From CAZJBS01 sp964544475 (GTDB lineage: Bacteria; CLD3; SB21): a DNA stretch of 64,000 bases. The translations under genes and the position numbers were made by a program. A model generated the notes under the pieces. The model saw only the letters and a list, made by a program, of their open reading frames with translations, had not been told where the DNA came from and made no database searches. The stretch covers positions 13,128 through 77,127 of the forward strand of contig CAZJBS010000015.1 of assembly GCA_964544475.1 (NCBI GenBank). The letters are read 5' to 3'. Positions 34,456-44,936 of this stretch are shown piece after piece; positions within the stretch are counted from its first letter, which is position 1; each line of letters starts with the position of its first letter.

Positions 34456-36117
34456 TTAGTGCCGATAGACGATGCGCCCGTCGACGATGGTCATAAGCAC
34501 ATCGGTTTTCAGAATATCCGCCGGCGGTATCGCCGTGATGTCACGCGAAAGGACCACGAGATCGGCGGATTTCCCCGGTTCGATCGAACCGCGTTTGGTT
34601 TCCTCGAAAGCCGCGTAGGCCGCATTCGTCGTGAAACCGCGTATGGCTTCAAGAACCGTCATGCGTTCGCCGGGAAACCAGCCGCCGTCCGGCCATCCCT
34701 TGGGATCCTGCCGGGTCACCGCCGCATAAATACCCCACAGCGGAGCAAAAGATTCGACCGGCGCATCCGAACCGCACGCGATGATCGTGCCCTCGTTCAT
34801 CAGACGACGCCACGCGTAAGCGCCCTTGATTCGCGCCGGACCGAGCCGTTCCTCCGCCCAATACATGTCCGACGTGGCATGGGTTGGTTGCATGGACGCG
34901 ATGACACCCATGGCCGCCAGGCGCGGGATATCACGATCGGACAATACCTGCGCGTGTTCGATCCGGAACCGGACCGACGCCCCGGCGACATGTTGAGCCG
35001 CAAAGGCCCTCTCATAAATATCCAATACCATACGGTTTCCGCGATCGCCGATCGCATGAACACCGACCTGGAATCCTTTTTGTATGGCGGTGTTGGCGAT
35101 CCGCTCGAGCACGGAGGTTTCGGTCAGGATTAATCCGCTGTGGCCCGGTTGGTCGGAGTAGGGCTCCAGCAGGGCGGCGCCGCGGCTGCCGAGCGCGCCG
35201 TCCGCGTAAAACTTGATCGCGGCGATGGACAGGAAACCACCTTGAAGATCCTTCTGCGGTCCCCGCTGAAAAAAGGTGTCCAGCAGTCCGGGCAACGAGC
35301 CCTCCAGCATGGCGTAAATCCGTAGATTGAGAAGTCGCCGGCGTCCGAAGTCTTCGTAGAGGGACAGCATCGCCATATCCACGCCGGCATCGTGCACCGA
35401 CGTCAGACCGGCCTTCGAACACGTGTCCATCGCCATGGCCAGCGCCGTGCTGTCCTCGTCATACGCGGGTACGGGTATGAATGGGGTGATGAGATCTATG
35501 GCATTGTCGATGAATACGCCGGTGGGTTCGCCACGCGCATTCCGGAGGATTTTTCCACCGGACGGATCGCGGGTGGCTTTCGTAATGCCGCACAATTCAA
35601 GAACTTTCCGGTTGACCAGCACGGCATGACCGTCCACTCTGGTCAGATAAACAAAATGCTCCGGCGAAAGCGCCGACAGAGCGGTGTGGTCCGGAAAATC
35701 CCTGACGGCCCAGTCGTTTTGATCCCAGCCGCGGCCGCGAACCCATCGCCCGGCGGGAACCGTCCGCAAACGATCTTTGACGCGATCGAGCACCTCGGCA
35801 TAGGCTGTCGTGCCGGTCAGGTTAACCTGCTGGAGCGCACGGCCGATACCCATCAGATGAAGATGGGCGTCGGTGAATCCCGGCAAAACCAAGGCGCCGT
35901 TCACATCCTCCGTGCGCGTGGTGGCAAACCGTGCCGCGATGGCCGCGCGGCCTCCGACCGCCAGAATTTTTCCATCCCGGATGGCGACGGCTTCGGCGCG
36001 CGTTTGGCGCTCGTCCAGGGTCATCACATTGGCATTCGTAATAATCAGGTCGGCGTTTTCCTTTACACGGCATCCGGCCAAAGCCAACAGAAGAAACACG
36101 AATCGGATACTGGACAT
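34456..36117 (-). CDS. YtcJ-like amidohydrolase, probable lipoprotein
   Basis: From ATG 36117 (GAGGTGATC upstream) this is 553 aa with a lipoprotein signal (MSSIRFVFLLLALAGCRV). It carries the composite metal-dependent amidohydrolase fold: first strands 'ADLIITNANVMTLDE', metal-binding DAHLHLMG, HAIGDRGNRMVLDIY, RIEHAQVLSD, ACGSDAPVES, and the C-terminal FTTNAAYAAFEETKRGSIEPGK typical of YtcJ-type enzymes. Substrates of this subgroup are mostly unknown N-acyl or cyclic amides. A lipoprotein anchor puts it outside the cytoplasm. It follows the antiporter gene by 13 nt. Confidence 0.88.
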   Translation of the reverse strand: MSSIRFVFLLLALAGCRVKENADLIITNANVMTLDERQTRAEAVAIRDGKILAVGGRAAIAARFATTRTEDVNGALVLPGFTDAHLHLMGIGRALQQVNLTGTTAYAEVLDRVKDRLRTVPAGRWVRGRGWDQNDWAVRDFPDHTALSALSPEHFVYLTRVDGHAVLVNRKVLELCGITKATRDPSGGKILRNARGEPTGVFIDNAIDLITPFIPVPAYDEDSTALAMAMDTCSKAGLTSVHDAGVDMAMLSLYEDFGRRRLLNLRIYAMLEGSLPGLLDTFFQRGPQKDLQGGFLSIAAIKFYADGALGSRGAALLEPYSDQPGHSGLILTETSVLERIANTAIQKGFQVGVHAIGDRGNRMVLDIYERAFAAQHVAGASVRFRIEHAQVLSDRDIPRLAAMGVIASMQPTHATSDMYWAEERLGPARIKGAYAWRRLMNEGTIIACGSDAPVESFAPLWGIYAAVTRQDPKGWPDGGWFPGERMTVLEAIRGFTTNAAYAAFEETKRGSIEPGKSADLVVLSRDITAIPPADILKTDVLMTIVDGRIVYRH

Positions 36118-36130
36118 GATCACCTCGGTT

Positions 36131-37723
36131 TTAGTTGTCTTCTTCGCGCACCCACGACAGGGTGGCGATTTGATGGTCAAAGTTGCGGATCAGGTCGACG
36201 CCGGCATCCTCACTGATGACCTGGTGCATCTGGGCATTCAAAATGACGCTGCGCTGCAGCATGAGCATCTGCCGGTAGACGGTCTGCAAATGGGACTGGG
36301 CCAGCGTGGGATTGGCCGACTGCAAACGGGTCAGGCTCTTTTCAGAATTGGCGATAATGAACTCATATTGTTCCTTCATGTCATGATAAACGACGGAGGT
36401 GATCGTGCCTTTTTGAAACTCAATGTCGAGCGCCGAAAGGACCGCTTTGGCCGACATGATCATGCCCTGGCGTTTGTCGAATTCGATCTGGTCCTGGGAA
36501 ATCGTCTGCAACCGGAATCGCCGGAGCAACGGCCGCAGAGTTGTACCCTGTCCGACCAGCGAGAAGAAAACGACGCCGAAAGTCAGAATCTCTAGATAGT
36601 CTTTGTAAATCAGAGTATCCGGCAGGCTCACCACCAGCGCCATCGAAAGCGAGCCTTTGAGATTGCCCAGCACCAGCACGTGTTGCCATTTCGTGGGTAT
36701 TTCTGGCGTGTCGCTCTTGGTGCGGTACGTCTGCACCCAGTTCACCGCGCGGCTGAAGGGGTAGATCACGGCAACGCGGCCAATATTAACCGCCATCAGG
36801 GCCAGAACGATCGGCAGCAGGTTGTCCATCAACAACCGGAAATTGAGTTGAAGTCCGATCAGCATGAATAAGACGGAATTAAGTGAGAAGGCCGTGAAAT
36901 TCCAGAAAGATCCCAGCGCAATCTGCGTGGTCGCCGACAATTGCATCTTCTGGCTGAATTGGCCGATCATCAACGACGTGGTCACGACGGCGATGATCGC
37001 CGAGATGCCGACCTGCTCGGCCAGGAGGAAGACGCCGTAAATCACAATCACCGTCACCAGAATCTCGACCAGGTGGTCTTTGAGACGTTTCATCAGCAGA
37101 CCGGCAAGATATCCGGCCCCAATGCCAAGCGCAAACCCGCCGGCATACGACACAACGAGCGTGCCGGAGAAACTCACATAATCAAAATCCTCAAGCGAGT
37201 ATTCCTGAGCAAGAATCAGCGTCAGGATTAGCTTGTAGATGATGATCGCCGTGCCGTCGTTGAAAAGACTCTCGCCTTCCACGATGGTGCTCAGCTTGGA
37301 CGGGACTTTCAATTCCCGGAACACGGACAAAATAGACAAGGTGTCGGTCGGCACAATCAAAGAGGCAAAAAGCAACGAGGACATCCACGGAACCGACATG
37401 CCATAGTGCGTGACGGCGCCAACGACGGCAATGGACAGCAGCGTGCCTGGAATGGCGAGCGCAAAAATGACTTTCCAGTGTTCCTTGAGATTGGTAATGC
37501 TCGCACTGAAGGCCGAATCAAAAAGCAGCGCCGGCAGAAAAACATAGATGATGACGCCGGGATCGATCGGAATGGCGGGAAAGAGCCTCCAGAATCCGAG
37601 CACAAACCCGGCAATCACCAGGCCGATGCTGTACGGCAATTTGGTCCGGCGCGCCGCCACCGAAACGACGATGGCGATAAAAAGCAGCAACAATACGGAG
37701 ATCAGCGCATGATGGGTGTCCAT
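36131..37723 (-). CDS. CPA1-type cation:proton antiporter
   Basis: This 530-aa protein has 12-13 TM helices and the CPA1/NhaP signatures: ARRTKLPYSIGLVIAGFVLG, FLPALLFDSAF, ASLIVPTDTLSILSVF, the double acid-type 'EGESLFNDGTAIIIY' (functional Asp), and GNLKGSLSMALVVSLPD (Arg/Lys region). Residues 400-530 form a cytoplasmic helical domain, common in NhaP-like exchangers. It exchanges Na+ (or K+) for H+ across the inner membrane. It belongs to a minus-strand block with a cNMP-binding protein, a K+ channel and a CPA2 antiporter. Confidence 0.92.
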   Translation of the reverse strand: MDTHHALISVLLLLFIAIVVSVAARRTKLPYSIGLVIAGFVLGFWRLFPAIPIDPGVIIYVFLPALLFDSAFSASITNLKEHWKVIFALAIPGTLLSIAVVGAVTHYGMSVPWMSSLLFASLIVPTDTLSILSVFRELKVPSKLSTIVEGESLFNDGTAIIIYKLILTLILAQEYSLEDFDYVSFSGTLVVSYAGGFALGIGAGYLAGLLMKRLKDHLVEILVTVIVIYGVFLLAEQVGISAIIAVVTTSLMIGQFSQKMQLSATTQIALGSFWNFTAFSLNSVLFMLIGLQLNFRLLMDNLLPIVLALMAVNIGRVAVIYPFSRAVNWVQTYRTKSDTPEIPTKWQHVLVLGNLKGSLSMALVVSLPDTLIYKDYLEILTFGVVFFSLVGQGTTLRPLLRRFRLQTISQDQIEFDKRQGMIMSAKAVLSALDIEFQKGTITSVVYHDMKEQYEFIIANSEKSLTRLQSANPTLAQSHLQTVYRQMLMLQRSVILNAQMHQVISEDAGVDLIRNFDHQIATLSWVREEDN

Positions 37724-37769
37724 GAGCCAATATAGTCGCCGGCCTCGAAAAATGTAAGGGAAAAGCGGG

Positions 37770-38276
37770 CTACTTCTCGACCGCCAGCACGAAGGCGGTC
37801 GTCAACTTGAGAATGTCCTTATTCGCGCGCTTCAGACGGTCGCTCACTATGCGGGCCAGATTGCGAAAAACAATGGCCCCGATTTCGGGATCGATCTCCA
37901 CGAGTTTCGAGAATTCGTCGCGCCTCAGAATGGCCAGCTTGCACGGGGTCACGGCCGTCACCGTCGCCGATCGCTCGCTTTTTTCTTCAAAAAGCGCCAT
38001 CTCGCCGAAACACGCAAAGAACTTGGAACTCAAACGAATGAGCGACTTATCTTTGGCCGACGTTTCGTAATTGTCCATCTTGATCGTCATGAGCTTCGAT
38101 ATTTCCACGTCCCCCTCCAGCAGGACGAACATCTCATCGCCCCGGTCTCCGTCGTGGATGATGACATCGCCGGCGGGGTATTCGACGCCCTTCATGATCG
38201 CCTTCAGGGCGGCCAGCTTCTTGTCCGGGAGGCCGCCGAACAGCGGGAATTTTTTCAGAAATTCCAAATCCAACAT
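37770..38276 (-). CDS. Stand-alone cyclic nucleotide-binding domain protein
   Basis: This 168-aa protein is one CNB domain with an extra C-terminal helix. It has the opening helix (LEFLKKFPLFGGLPDKKLAAL), 'YPAGDVIIHDGDRGDEMFVLLEGDVEI' and the phosphate-binding cassette FGEMALFEEKSERSATV with the Glu and Arg needed to hold cAMP or cGMP. There is no helix-turn-helix, so it is not a CRP-type transcription factor. It starts 16 nt after the potassium-channel gene; as in fused channels, it might act as a regulatory subunit of the channel or antiporter. That is inference. Confidence 0.88.
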   Translation of the reverse strand: MLDLEFLKKFPLFGGLPDKKLAALKAIMKGVEYPAGDVIIHDGDRGDEMFVLLEGDVEISKLMTIKMDNYETSAKDKSLIRLSSKFFACFGEMALFEEKSERSATVTAVTPCKLAILRRDEFSKLVEIDPEIGAIVFRNLARIVSDRLKRANKDILKLTTAFVLAVEK

Positions 38277-38291
38277 GACGGGGCTCCGTTG

Positions 38292-39492
38292 TTAAAACTT
38301 GTCGGCGACCGCGATGGCCACACTGTTCTTTTCCACGACGTAATCCTTGTCCGGGTTGATCCTGATGGCCAGGCGCTCTTCTTCGGCGAATTTCTTTCCG
38401 GACTCCTGCAGTTTTTTCCGGATGAACTGATCGAGGTACGAATTGTCATCGGACAGGAGATCGTCAAGGGCCACGGCTTTCGATTCATGTATCACCCCGA
38501 TCAGGATCGCATTGCGCGTGCCCTTCAAATGTTCGCTGAGTTGCCAGAACGTTTTGCCGATGAATTCGTTAGGGATATCAAAGCGGACAATTTCATTGCC
38601 GTACTTGAAAGACAACAACTCATCGACGACCCCGGGGTACGCCCGGATTGGTGACGTGCATGGCCAGCAGGAACCCGCTGTATTTGTCGCTCACGACGAC
38701 GTCGTCGGCTTTGGCCCTTCGTAGATGCTGGGCATTATCGGGATTGATGATGTGCGCATACACCCGCACCTTGGGGTTCATGTTCTTGATCGTTAAAGTC
38801 GTAATGATGGTCTTTTCGTCCGCCTTGTTCGAAGTCAGTTCGTTGGTGTCGGCGACTATGATAACACAGTCGGCGGTCCGGATGCTGGCCTTGTCGAGAA
38901 CGGCATCGCTTGAAAAATCGCCGGTCACAAAACTGATTTCAGCCTCTTTGTGCCGGTTGATGATCTCACCGATAGGAGATGGATCGCATGAATTCACCAG
39001 CACGATCGATGGAAAATCAAGTTCGAGGGCCAGGGTTGCTATGAGATTTTCGACATTGAAGTTCCATCCGCAAATAACGATGTGATTCTTCGTTTTGATG
39101 GGTTCCAAACCTTGTCCCTTTCGAATGCGTTGTTCGACAAAAATGGAAGAGATGGTTGCCGTGAATAGGGCGGTCACGCCGAGGCCGGCCATAACGGTGA
39201 CGACTCCCAGAATGCGTCCCGCGTGGGTGACGGGGAACTTGTCACCGTAACCGGTGGTGGTGAGCGTGACAAAAGCCCACCAGATGCCATCTTCAATGGT
39301 ACGAAAGAATTCCGTCGGCGCGTTACGTTCAAACGCTATGATCACGAATCCGCTGGACAGGGCTATGACGAGGATCCCAACGACAATGCGAAGAATCGCA
39401 TTGTCCGCATAACGGAGAAATTGACGTTTGAGTCGTTTAAAAAGCTGTCGACGCTTTGGGGTTGTCACCGCAAGATCGCAAATGAAGTGCAA
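38292..39492 (-). CDS. Potassium channel with TrkA-N (RCK) domain, split by an apparent frameshift
   Basis: Residues 1-290 (38620-39492) give two TM helices around the selectivity filter 'FVTLTTTGYGDKFPVT', then a Rossmann RCK domain (NHIVICGWNFNVENLIATL, DFSSDAVLDKASIRTADCVII). The frame then fails at PGVPRGRR-stop. A second frame (38292-38618) continues with the RCK-C part (LSFKYGNEIVRFDIPNEFIG). Removing one base from the C4G4 run at 38630-38637 joins them as NPGVPGVVDELLSFKYGNE, matching known channel proteins of about 390 aa. A base-calling error in the run is likeliest; a real mutation is possible. The start is TTG 39492 or a nearby GTG, without a strong ribosome site. Confidence 0.8.
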
Positions 39493-39556
39493 CCCAAATT
39501 AGCTTGAAAAAACCATGCGTGCAATACTAATCTCGAAAGAGAGCTACGATCCGGTC

Positions 39557-41428
39557 TCAGCTGATGATTTCTTCCCGTTGGGATAATTTTTCGATCTGCG
39601 TGGTTTTCAGGCTTTGGATTCGGTCGGCGTCCCCGCCGATCATGTCCTGAATGACCGGAATCAGGTGTTGGGCGGCGAGCAGCCTCGGCAGGAACACATA
39701 ATCAGCTCCTTCGGCGTACATCTTCAATGCACGGGCGGCGCTCTCAGCGGTAACGATGACTTTCGCATGCGGACACAGACTCTGAATCTGCTTGATCATT
39801 TTGAGATTGTCGGTCCCGACGAGCACGGTATCGGGAATGGTTGAAAGTACGACTTTGACTTCATGAATTCCGGCGTGGTGGAGCGTGTCCATGTGACTGA
39901 CATCGCCGTAGATGGCCTTGACACCCATGGTGCGGAGTTTGGTGTGCACATTCGGATTGAAATCCACCACCAGCAGTTTGTCCAGAATGTCATCCCGATG
40001 AGCGGCTTTTTGCTCCTGAAGCTCACGAACGAGGGAACTGGCCACACGGAAAAATCCCAACATCGCGATGTCCTTTTCCGTTTGTTCCTCCCTGGCTTCG
40101 GCGGCAATACCGATATCTTTGAAACCGATGCTCTGCAGAATGCGACTGAGTGCCATTTGAATCGGGTGGCTGTATGGGATGCAGTACGTGGCCGCCACGG
40201 ACGTCAGCACAAACACAAAAATGACAACGGCCAGAGTCCCGCCGTCGATGTGATTCGATTTCAAACCCAACGCGGCAATGACCAGCGAGAATTCACTCAT
40301 GTTGGCAAGGTTGATCGAGGTCAGCAGGCTCACGCGGTTGCCATTTTTCAAGGCATAGAGAACGGGATACACGGTCAGCACGCGTGACAGTAAAACGAAC
40401 ATGGCGGCGGCCGCGGCGATCAGAAGCAACGAGGGGTTGTCCAGAGGATTGGGTATTTGCATGCCCAGCGCCACAAAAAACAACGTCACAAAAAAGTCCC
40501 GGATGCTGACCACCTTGGCAATGACGTCCAGATTGTAAGGAAAGGTCGATATGGCCACGCCGGCAATCAGGGCGCCCATTTCAAGTGAAAGCCCGAAACC
40601 CCCGGCCAGGCCGCAGATAAAAAAACACCATCCCAGCGACGCCACCAACACGACTTCCGGCAATTTGGCAATGGACTTGAACAGGTGGGGAAGGATATAT
40701 TTGCTGATCGTGAGGGCCACGACGACCAGAATGCCGCCTTTGCCAAACGACCACAGAATGTCGAGCACATCCGGATTCGCAAGATTAGGCTGGACGCCAA
40801 GCACAATGATGGCCCAGATATCCTGAAAGACCAGCACGCCCAGCGTCAAGCGTCCGGCCAGCGTATCCAATTCGAACTTGCTGTACAATAATTTGACGAC
40901 AATGGCCGTACTGCTGAGTCCGCAACAAACAGCCAGGTAGGCCAGATCGTACCGCCCGTCGCCAATCGAAAAGCCCAGCAAAAGAAAAAAACCAAATCCC
41001 AGCAACACGCACAGAAGAAATTGCGAAAGACCGGTGATGATCAGGGATTTTCCGGATTCGGCGAGTTTTTTCATGTCGATTTCCAAACCGATCATGAAAA
41101 GCAGCAGGATCAGGCCGATTTCAGCGATCACCGCAATGTCTTCCTGACTGTGAATCAGGCCGAGGCCCATCTGGGGTCCGATGACGACGCCGGCCGCGAT
41201 GTAGGCCAGAAGCAAAGGCTGCCTGGCGAAATGGCCGATGAACGCCATGATGGTTGCCGCCAGAATGCTGATGCCAATGCTGGAAATCAGCTGATGATCA
41301 TTGCTGTCCGCCGTATCACCCGCCAGAGCCGTTTCCGGAACAAAAACAAACCCAATCGCGACGACAAGGCCTGCGAAAAGAGTGCCGCCGTTGACGTGGC
41401 CAGACAACAAAAGTCGGTTGCTGATCAC
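39557..41428 (-). CDS. CPA2-type cation:proton antiporter with TrkA-N domain (KefB/RosB-like)
   Basis: This 623-aa protein starts at GTG 41428, with GGAGG upstream. It has an unusual N-terminal hydrophobic segment like a signal peptide (GTLFAGLVVAIGFVFVPETALAG), then about 12 TM helices with CPA2 motifs (QPLLLAYIAAGVVIGP, LLLFMIGLEIDMKKL, CGLSSTAIVVKLL, TLGVLVFQDIWAIIVLGVQP, NMSEFSLVIAALGL), and a C-terminal Rossmann RCK domain (KLLVVDFNPNVHTKLRTMG, YGDVSHMDTLHHAGIHEVKVVLS). It would exchange K+ or Na+ for H+, controlled by a nucleotide bound to the RCK domain. It is the first gene of the cation block on this strand. Confidence 0.9.
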   Translation of the reverse strand: MISNRLLLSGHVNGGTLFAGLVVAIGFVFVPETALAGDTADSNDHQLISSIGISILAATIMAFIGHFARQPLLLAYIAAGVVIGPQMGLGLIHSQEDIAVIAEIGLILLLFMIGLEIDMKKLAESGKSLIITGLSQFLLCVLLGFGFFLLLGFSIGDGRYDLAYLAVCCGLSSTAIVVKLLYSKFELDTLAGRLTLGVLVFQDIWAIIVLGVQPNLANPDVLDILWSFGKGGILVVVALTISKYILPHLFKSIAKLPEVVLVASLGWCFFICGLAGGFGLSLEMGALIAGVAISTFPYNLDVIAKVVSIRDFFVTLFFVALGMQIPNPLDNPSLLLIAAAAAMFVLLSRVLTVYPVLYALKNGNRVSLLTSINLANMSEFSLVIAALGLKSNHIDGGTLAVVIFVFVLTSVAATYCIPYSHPIQMALSRILQSIGFKDIGIAAEAREEQTEKDIAMLGFFRVASSLVRELQEQKAAHRDDILDKLLVVDFNPNVHTKLRTMGVKAIYGDVSHMDTLHHAGIHEVKVVLSTIPDTVLVGTDNLKMIKQIQSLCPHAKVIVTAESAARALKMYAEGADYVFLPRLLAAQHLIPVIQDMIGGDADRIQSLKTTQIEKLSQREEIIS

Positions 41429-41713
41429 AAAATCCTCCGTGACATGAATGACCGGTGACGTTCGGAATGTATGGTTGACTTGAATCTGAAAGAACTTAGC
41501 CGCCTTGATCTACTCTTTCAAGAAAAATCGGCAGCCCGTTCGGTCCTCCTGGTGTGGTTCAAAGAACATGTCGTCCATTTTGTCATGTTACCGGTTAATC
41601 CGGTCACGTTGCGTCATCATTATTTGCCTTGTTTTTATGATAGCCTCCTGCTATATTCCCGCCCCAAAATGAATGACAAGTAATTTATTGGTTTTGTTGG
41701 ATTAGGATAGACC

Positions 41714-43585
41714 ATGAGCGAGACCTTGAACGCAGAAAATCCCACGATGATCGTTCGCGACGACATGCGCAATATTGCGATCATCGCCCACGTCGATCAC
41801 GGGAAAACCACCCTGGTCGACCAGATGCTGCGTCAGAGCGGAACGTTTCGCGACAATCAGCAGGTGGCCGAGCGCGTGATGGACTCCAACGACCTCGAGC
41901 GTGAACGCGGCATCACCATTCTGGCCAAAAACACGTCCATACGCTACAAAGACGTCAAGATCAACATCGTGGATACGCCGGGTCATGCGGATTTCGGCGG
42001 CGAAGTCGAACGCATCATGAAAATGGTGAACGGCGTGTTGCTGCTGGTCGATGCCTTCGACGGGCCAATGCCGCAGACCAAGTTCGTGCTCCGAAAGGCC
42101 CTTGAAGCCCAATGCACGCCCATCGTCGTGATCAACAAGGTGGACCGGCCCGGCGCGCGGCCGCACGAGGTGCTGGACGAGGTCTTCAGCCTCTTTCTCG
42201 AACTCGGCGCCAATGATGTTCAGCTCGATTTCGCGACCATTTACGCCTCCGCCAAACTGGGCTATGCACAATACGAAATGGACCAGCCCAACCAGACCAT
42301 GATGCCGCTTTTCGATACGATCGTTCAGCGCATTCCCAAACCGCCCGGTGACGCCGTGTCATCGCTCCAGATGCTGGTCGCCAATATCGACTATTCGGAT
42401 TTTCTGGGACGCATCGCCATCGGCCGTCTCACGCGCGGGTCGGTCAGGAACGGCCAGGCCGTCGCCGTGGTCCGCAAAGACAACACGGTCTACAACGGCA
42501 AGATCATGAAACTCTACGCCTACGAAGGCCTGAAACGCTCGGAAATCGACCAGGCGGCAGCCGGCGAGGTTGTGGCCATCGCAGGTCTTGAGGATATCCA
42601 GATCGGTGAGACCATTGCCGATCCTGCCAATCCCGAAGCGCTCGAACCGATCCACGTCGACGAGCCGACGATCTCCATGTATTTTATGGTGAACAATTCG
42701 CCCTTTGCCGGCCAGGATGGCAAGTTCGTCACGTCGCGCCATCTGCGTGAACGTCTGTATAAGGAACTCCTATCCAATCTGGCGCTCGCCGTTGATGAAA
42801 CGGACAACACCGACACGTTCAAGGTGTCCGGCCGCGGTGAATTGCACCTGTGCATCCTGATCGAAACGATGCGCCGCGAAGGGTATGAATTCCAGGTGTC
42901 CCGGCCGGAAGTCATTCTGAAGAAGATCGACGGCCAGATGTGCGAACCGCTGGAATACCTGACGATTGATGTGCCCGAAGAACATATGGGCGTGGTTATT
43001 GAAAAGCTGGGCCGGCGCAAAGCCGAAATGAAAAACCTGGTGCATCTGGACAACAAACAGGTCAAAATGGAGTTCCTCATACCTGCCCGCGGACTGATCG
43101 GGTATCGCGGCGATTTTCTGACCGACACGCGCGGCACCGGCATTCTGCATCACAATTTCCATTCGTACGAACCGTATCGCGGCGACATTCCGACCCGCAC
43201 CAACGGCGTGCTGATTTCCATGGACACCACGGAAACGGTGGCCTACGCGATGTGGAACCTGCAGGATCGCGGCGAGTTGATCGTGGCGCCGCAGACCAGG
43301 GTATATGAAGGCATGGTCGTCGGAAAACATTCTCGCGAAAACGATCTCGTCGTCAACGTTGGCAAAGGGAAAAAATTGACCAACATGCGCGCGTCGGGTT
43401 CGGACGAGGCCGTTCGCCTGGATGCGATTCACGAATTGACGCTGGAAGACTACATCGAATTCATCGACGACGACGAGCTGGTCGAAATCACGCCGGTCAA
43501 CATCCGTGTGCGGAAGAAAATATTGAAAGAAGCTGACCGCCGGCGCGGCGCCCGCCGTAAAGCCAGCGAAAGCCTGAGCGACTGA
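41714..43585 (+). CDS. typA: Translational GTPase TypA/BipA
   Basis: This 623-aa GTPase binds the ribosome and supports large-subunit assembly and stress growth. Seen motifs: G1 [10 protein letters not shown]2 region [17 protein letters not shown]3 [17 protein letters not shown]4 [11 protein letters not shown], then the EF-G-like domains ([22 protein letters not shown]) and the C-terminal TypA-specific region ([52 protein letters not shown]). Length is normal. AGGA sits before the ATG. Only 1 nt separates it from ffh. Confidence 0.97.
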   Translation: MSETLNAENPTMIVRDDMRNIAIIAHVDHGKTTLVDQMLRQSGTFRDNQQVAERVMDSNDLERERGITILAKNTSIRYKDVKINIVDTPGHADFGGEVERIMKMVNGVLLLVDAFDGPMPQTKFVLRKALEAQCTPIVVINKVDRPGARPHEVLDEVFSLFLELGANDVQLDFATIYASAKLGYAQYEMDQPNQTMMPLFDTIVQRIPKPPGDAVSSLQMLVANIDYSDFLGRIAIGRLTRGSVRNGQAVAVVRKDNTVYNGKIMKLYAYEGLKRSEIDQAAAGEVVAIAGLEDIQIGETIADPANPEALEPIHVDEPTISMYFMVNNSPFAGQDGKFVTSRHLRERLYKELLSNLALAVDETDNTDTFKVSGRGELHLCILIETMRREGYEFQVSRPEVILKKIDGQMCEPLEYLTIDVPEEHMGVVIEKLGRRKAEMKNLVHLDNKQVKMEFLIPARGLIGYRGDFLTDTRGTGILHHNFHSYEPYRGDIPTRTNGVLISMDTTETVAYAMWNLQDRGELIVAPQTRVYEGMVVGKHSRENDLVVNVGKGKKLTNMRASGSDEAVRLDAIHELTLEDYIEFIDDDELVEITPVNIRVRKKILKEADRRRGARRKASESLSD

Positions 43586-43586
43586 C

Positions 43587-44918
43587 ATGTTCAACGATCT
43601 GACCGCAAAACTCGAGGGTGTCTTCCGGAAACTGGCCGGTCGCGGGGTCATTTCGGAAAAAAACATCTCCGACGCTCTGCGGGATATCCGGACGGCCCTG
43701 CTCGAGGCGGATGTTCATCTCGAGGTCGTCGAATCACTCATCGGCCAGTGCACCGCGAAAGCCCTCGGCCAGGATGTCGTGCGAAGCGTGTCGCCCGGCC
43801 AGCAGATCGTCAAGGTGCTCTACGACGAACTCGTGTCAACGCTTGGCGGTTCCAATGTCGCCATCGCGCATGCAGGCATTCCGCCGACCGTCATCATGGT
43901 GATTGGACTGCAGGGTTCCGGCAAGACGACGTTTTCCGGGAAATTGGCCCAGTATCTGATCCGCAAGGGACGCAAACCGTTGCTGGTCGCCGCTGACGTA
44001 TACCGCCCCGCCGCCGTTGAACAGTTGAACGTGCTTGGCCGGTCGCTCGGCGTGCCGGTGTTTTCCCCTGCCGAAGCCGGCTCGGATGATCCGCGTAAGA
44101 TCTGCTTTGATTCGGTGACGCATGCCCGCCGGCATCTGCGCGATGTGGTCATTCTGGATACGGCCGGCCGACTGCATATCGATGACGATCTCATGCGTGA
44201 ACTGGAGGACATCCGGAAAAAAGTCAACCCGAACGAGATCCTGTTCGTCGCCGATGCCATGACCGGACAGGATGCCGTGACGACCGCCAGGACCTTTGCG
44301 GATCGGCTGGATTTTGACGGTGTCGTCCTGACCAAATTGGACGGCGATGCACGCGGGGGCGCCGCCTTGTCGATACGATCGGTAACCGGCAAACCCCTCA
44401 AGTTCGTCGGAACCGGTGAGAAATTGGACGACCTGGAAGAATTCCATCCGGACCGGATGGCTTCCCGGATTCTGGGCATGGGTGATATTGTGTCGCTGGT
44501 TGAAAAAGCCCAGGATACGATGGACGAGGAGAAAGCCAGGAAGCTGGAAGAAAAACTCCGAAAGAACGAGTTCACACTCGAGGATTTCGCCGACCAACTC
44601 CAGCAGTTGAAGAAACTCGGTTCCCTTGAGAGTATTCTCGGGATGATTCCGGGTGTCGGTTCGAAAATAAAGAACCTGAATATCGACGACAAGATGATCG
44701 TTCACATGGGCGCCATCGTGGGGTCGATGACCGCGTTGGAACGCAAGAAACCCCAGATCCTGGATGGGCGTCGTCGATTGCGCATCGCCCGGGGCAGTGG
44801 GACGTCCGTTCAGGACGTCAACCGCCTTCTAAAGCAATTCCAGGACATGCAAAAAATGATGAAAAAAATCGGCAAAATGAACCCTTCCGAGATCATGAAG
44901 ATGATGCCATTTGGATGA
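43587..44918 (+). CDS. ffh: Signal recognition particle protein Ffh (SRP54)
   Basis: This 443-aa SRP GTPase targets nascent membrane and secreted proteins to FtsY. It shows the N domain (ALRDIRTALLEADVHLEVV), G domain motifs (GLQGSGKTTFSGKLA, DVYRPAAVEQL, DTAGRLHID, TKLDGDARGGAALS, GTGEKLDDLEEFHPDRMASR) and the Met-rich M domain (MGDIVSLVEKAQDTMDEEKA, ILGMIPG, RGSGTSVQDVNRLLKQFQ). The end is slightly short but intact. It directly follows typA and precedes the rpsP promoter. Confidence 0.97.
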   Translation: MFNDLTAKLEGVFRKLAGRGVISEKNISDALRDIRTALLEADVHLEVVESLIGQCTAKALGQDVVRSVSPGQQIVKVLYDELVSTLGGSNVAIAHAGIPPTVIMVIGLQGSGKTTFSGKLAQYLIRKGRKPLLVAADVYRPAAVEQLNVLGRSLGVPVFSPAEAGSDDPRKICFDSVTHARRHLRDVVILDTAGRLHIDDDLMRELEDIRKKVNPNEILFVADAMTGQDAVTTARTFADRLDFDGVVLTKLDGDARGGAALSIRSVTGKPLKFVGTGEKLDDLEEFHPDRMASRILGMGDIVSLVEKAQDTMDEEKARKLEEKLRKNEFTLEDFADQLQQLKKLGSLESILGMIPGVGSKIKNLNIDDKMIVHMGAIVGSMTALERKKPQILDGRRRLRIARGSGTSVQDVNRLLKQFQDMQKMMKKIGKMNPSEIMKMMPFG

Positions 44919-44936
44919 GCTAAGTTCAAAAAAATA

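Noticed and set aside
41600..41660. TTGCCT and TATATT as a typA promoter
   Set aside because: The spacing is about 22 nt, too long for a sigma-70 promoter.
41471..41683. A 70-codon plus-strand frame in the gap between the CPA2 antiporter and typA
   Set aside because: No Shine-Dalgarno, no recognisable motif and mixed composition; the 285-nt gap is better explained as a divergent promoter region. An ACCGG/CCGGT stem there is too short to call.
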